In this document: piece by piece, positions 5,889 through 7,698 of the stretch
Numbering within the stretch: position 1 is the stretch's first letter
Layout: every line of letters begins with the position of its first letter
Origin: Lachnospiraceae bacterium UBA3845
GTDB taxonomy: Bacteria; Bacillota; Clostridia; Lachnospirales; Lachnospiraceae
NCBI GenBank assembly: GCA_002392705.1
Contig: DGHP01000003.1
Span: 743 to 8,440, forward strand
Direction: 5' to 3'
DNA: 7,698 nucleotides
Notes under the pieces: generated by a model
Databases searched by the model: none
What the model was told of the DNA's origin: nothing
What the model saw: only the letters and a program-made list of their open reading frames with translations
Position numbers and translations under genes: made by a program

Positions 5889-6509
5889 ATGATCGCATAT
5901 CTGAGGGGGAGAGTCGCTGCTGCCGGGGAAGGCAGGGCGGTGATAGAAGTCGGGGGAGTTGGTTTTCAGCTTTTTATCAGCAGCAGGGATCTGGCCATTC
6001 TGCCTTCCGTGGGAGAGGAAGTATTAATTCATACTTATCTGTCCGTCAGGGAGGATGCCATGCTGCTTTACGGTTTTCTTTCGGAGGACGATCTGGAAGT
6101 TTTCCGGCTGCTGATCGCTGTGCCGGGGGTAGGACCGAAGGGCGCTCTCGGGATTCTGGGCGCCATGAGTGCCAACGATATCCGTTTCGCGGTCTTCTCG
6201 GATGATGTGAAGGCTCTGTCTGCCGCTCCGGGGATCGGCAAAAAAACAGCGCAGAAGATGATCCTGGAACTGAAAGACAAGCTGAAGCTTGAGGACGCAC
6301 TGGCGCATGCGGCGGAGGAATCCATCCCGCCTGCGGACCAGACTGCCGGCTCCGGGGGAAACGTCGATGTCTCGGACGCGGTTCAGGCGCTGGTCGCTCT
6401 GGGCTATTCCGGCTCGGAAGCCCTGCGGGCGGTAAAGAAGGTGAAGATAGAGGAAGGGATGGGCACACAGGAGATACTGAAAAATGCCCTCCGTTTTATT
6501 GGACTGTAG
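5889..6509 (+). CDS. ruvA: Holliday junction branch-migration complex DNA-binding subunit RuvA
   Basis: A 206-residue cytoplasmic protein of normal family length. RuvA tetramers bind four-way DNA junctions and load the RuvB motor. Domain I (about 1-63) is the OB-fold starting MIAYLRGRV with a GVGFQLF segment. Domain II carries two helix-hairpin-helix motifs, VPGVGPKGA (78-86) and APGIGKKTA (113-121). A flexible Gly/Pro/Ala linker follows (about 140-158). Domain III (about 160-206, DAVQALVALGYSGSEA) contacts RuvB. The start follows a strong GAGGGGG site (5878-5884), with only four bases before ATG. It begins 63 bases after the cobC-like gene with no visible terminator, so readthrough from the cobalamin genes is possible. 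Its last codon and TAG stop lie inside the first copy of the 6504-6641 tandem repeat. No ruvC is seen. Confidence 0.98.
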   Translation: MIAYLRGRVAAAGEGRAVIEVGGVGFQLFISSRDLAILPSVGEEVLIHTYLSVREDAMLLYGFLSEDDLEVFRLLIAVPGVGPKGALGILGAMSANDIRFAVFSDDVKALSAAPGIGKKTAQKMILELKDKLKLEDALAHAAEESIPPADQTAGSGGNVDVSDAVQALVALGYSGSEALRAVKKVKIEEGMGTQEILKNALRFIGL

Positions 6510-6641
6510 GATCCCTGCAGACAGGCATATTTACCGGATTGCAGGATTCCTGCAAAAGGCATGTTTACCGGAATGCATGATTCCTGCAGACAGGCATGTT
6601 TACCGGATTGCAGGATCCCTGCAGAAAGGCATATCTACCTG
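6504..6641 (+). repeat. Four tandem 34-35-bp hairpin repeats between ruvA and ruvB
   Basis: Copies lie at 6504-6538, 6539-6572, 6573-6607 and 6608-6641. Each contains a dyad such as TGCAGGATTCCTGCA followed by a conserved tail like GGCATGTTTACCGGA. Copies 1 and 3 match at 30 of 35 positions, and copies 2 and 4 also resemble each other, so a 69-bp doublet was probably duplicated. Stems of six pairs with a 3-nt loop form in copies 2 and 4; copy 1 forms one with a G-U pair, and copy 3 has one mismatch. The array begins at the end of ruvA and takes up most of the 201-base gap to ruvB, so it would be transcribed within a ruvAB message. Confidence 0.9.
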
Positions 6642-6710
6642 TACGGAAGAGCACTTTGAGCGGATGGAGAATCAGAAGGGGATCATTTATTTCAGATTAC
6701 AGGATATGAG

Positions 6711-7698
6711 ATGGCAAAGAGGATAATCACTACAGATGAGACTGAGGAAGATCTGAAACTGGAACCAAGTCTCAGGCCTCAGCTCCTGGACCAGTATATC
6801 GGCCAGGAGAAGGCAAAAAAATCACTGAAAATATATATCAAAGCGGCGAAGGACAGGGGAGAGAGTCTGGATCATGTTCTTTTCTACGGTCCTCCGGGGC
6901 TTGGAAAAACAACGCTGGCCGGGATTATAGCCAATGAGATGGGCGTCAATCTGAAGGTGACGAGCGGTCCGGCGATCGAGAAGCCGGGAGAGATCGCGGC
7001 AGTGCTCAACAGTCTGAATGAGGGGGACGTTCTGTTTGTGGATGAGATCCACAGGCTGAACAGGCAGGTGGAGGAGGTCCTGTATCCTGCCATGGAGGAT
7101 TTCGCGATCGATATCATGATCGGGAAAGGCGCTGCCGCCCGTTCGATCCGGCTGGATCTTCCCCGCTTTACCCTGATCGGTGCAACCACGAGGGCGGGGC
7201 TTCTGACAGCGCCGCTCAGGGACCGTTTCGGAGTGATTCATCACCTGGAGTATTATACAGAGGAAGAGCTGCAGACGATTGTCCTGCGCTCCGCCAATGT
7301 TCTGGGCGTGGAGATCAATGAGCAGGGCGCGCTGGAGATCGCGAAAAGATCCCGCGGGACGCCGAGACTGGCCAACCGCCTGCTGAAGAGAACCCGTGAT
7401 TATGCCCAGGTCATGCATGACGGGCGAATCACCGATGAGGCGGCCAGAGAGGCCCTTGATTTTCTGGATGTGGATCCGATGGGACTGGACAATCTGGACC
7501 GGGAGATTTTGAATACCATGATTGACAAGTTTCAGGGAGGCCCGGTGGGGCTGGATACCCTGGCGGCCGCCATAGGAGAGGATTCCGGAACCATCGAGGA
7601 TGTCTATGAACCGTATCTGATCAAGAACGGGTTTCTGGTCAGGACGCCGAAGGGACGCGCAGTCACGGATCAGGCCTATCTTCATCTGGGACTGGCAG
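6711..7698 (+). CDS. ruvB: Holliday junction branch-migration helicase subunit RuvB (3' end outside window)
   Basis: 329 complete codons are present with no stop before the window end; RuvB is usually about 330-350 residues, so only a short tail is missing. It is a cytoplasmic AAA+ ATPase that forms hexameric rings and drives branch migration with RuvA. Seen: the typical N-terminus [18 protein letters not shown], then SLRP and YIGQ; Walker [10 protein letters not shown] (60-68); Walker B DEIH (111-114); sensor 1 GATTR (157-161); an arginine-finger candidate R170 in LRDRFG; sensor 2 GTPRLANR (216-223); and a C-terminal winged-helix domain (from about 255, with [15 protein letters not shown] and [10 protein letters not shown]). 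The start is fixed by the conserved N-terminus, with AGGATATGAG just upstream as a modest ribosome site. The long minus-strand frame across it is a shadow. Confidence 0.98.
   Translation, partial: MAKRIITTDETEEDLKLEPSLRPQLLDQYIGQEKAKKSLKIYIKAAKDRGESLDHVLFYGPPGLGKTTLAGIIANEMGVNLKVTSGPAIEKPGEIAAVLNSLNEGDVLFVDEIHRLNRQVEEVLYPAMEDFAIDIMIGKGAAARSIRLDLPRFTLIGATTRAGLLTAPLRDRFGVIHHLEYYTEEELQTIVLRSANVLGVEINEQGALEIAKRSRGTPRLANRLLKRTRDYAQVMHDGRITDEAAREALDFLDVDPMGLDNLDREILNTMIDKFQGGPVGLDTLAAAIGEDSGTIEDVYEPYLIKNGFLVRTPKGRAVTDQAYLHLGLA

Noticed and set aside
6504..6641. CRISPR array
   Set aside because: The units are contiguous with no unique spacers and are diverged; they are tandem repeats.
6822..7685. 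287-codon minus-strand open frame
   Set aside because: It is antisense to ruvB, whose Walker, sensor and arginine-finger motifs are all intact on the + strand.

Overview
The window looks like chromosome from an anaerobic Firmicute of the Clostridia, most likely Lachnospiraceae. This is an inference from strong purine-rich ribosome binding sites, moderate GC, the ruvA-ruvB arrangement, and the style of the cobalamin and peptidase proteins. All confident genes lie on the + strand. The minus strand holds only shadow frames.

Layout: (1) Bases 1-661 contain no convincing gene. They hold a short 9-bp tandem repeat, a terminator-like hairpin, a pair of near-identical 20-bp hairpin-forming repeats flanking a TATAAT box, and the leader of the next gene. 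(2) 662-3463 encodes a large secreted M4 (thermolysin-family) metallopeptidase. It has a signal peptide, a propeptide, an intact zinc site, and a long acidic C-terminal extension with four 10-residue repeats. A strong intrinsic terminator (3485-3520) closes this unit. (3) A 332-base gap with imperfect repeats leads into cobS, a divergent cobU-like gene and a cobC-like phosphatase (3796-5825). These cover late nucleotide-loop assembly of cobalamin; cobT is not in the window. (4) After 63 bases with no visible terminator come ruvA (5889-6509) and ruvB (6711 to beyond the window end), the Holliday-junction branch-migration motor. They are separated by 201 bases that mostly consist of four tandem hairpin-forming 34-35-bp repeats.

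How the genes work together: CobS joins adenosylcobinamide-GDP to alpha-ribazole(-phosphate). CobU would make the adenosylcobinamide-GDP, and CobC removes the phosphate of the alpha-ribazole moiety. The cobU-like and cobC-like reading frames overlap by ATGA and are probably translationally coupled. RuvA and RuvB form a complex. The peptidase is an independent secreted enzyme.

No clearly new multi-gene system is visible. The parts most worth a second look are the ruvA-ruvB tandem repeats, the cobU-like protein that lacks canonical active-site residues, and the acidic C-terminal extension of the peptidase.
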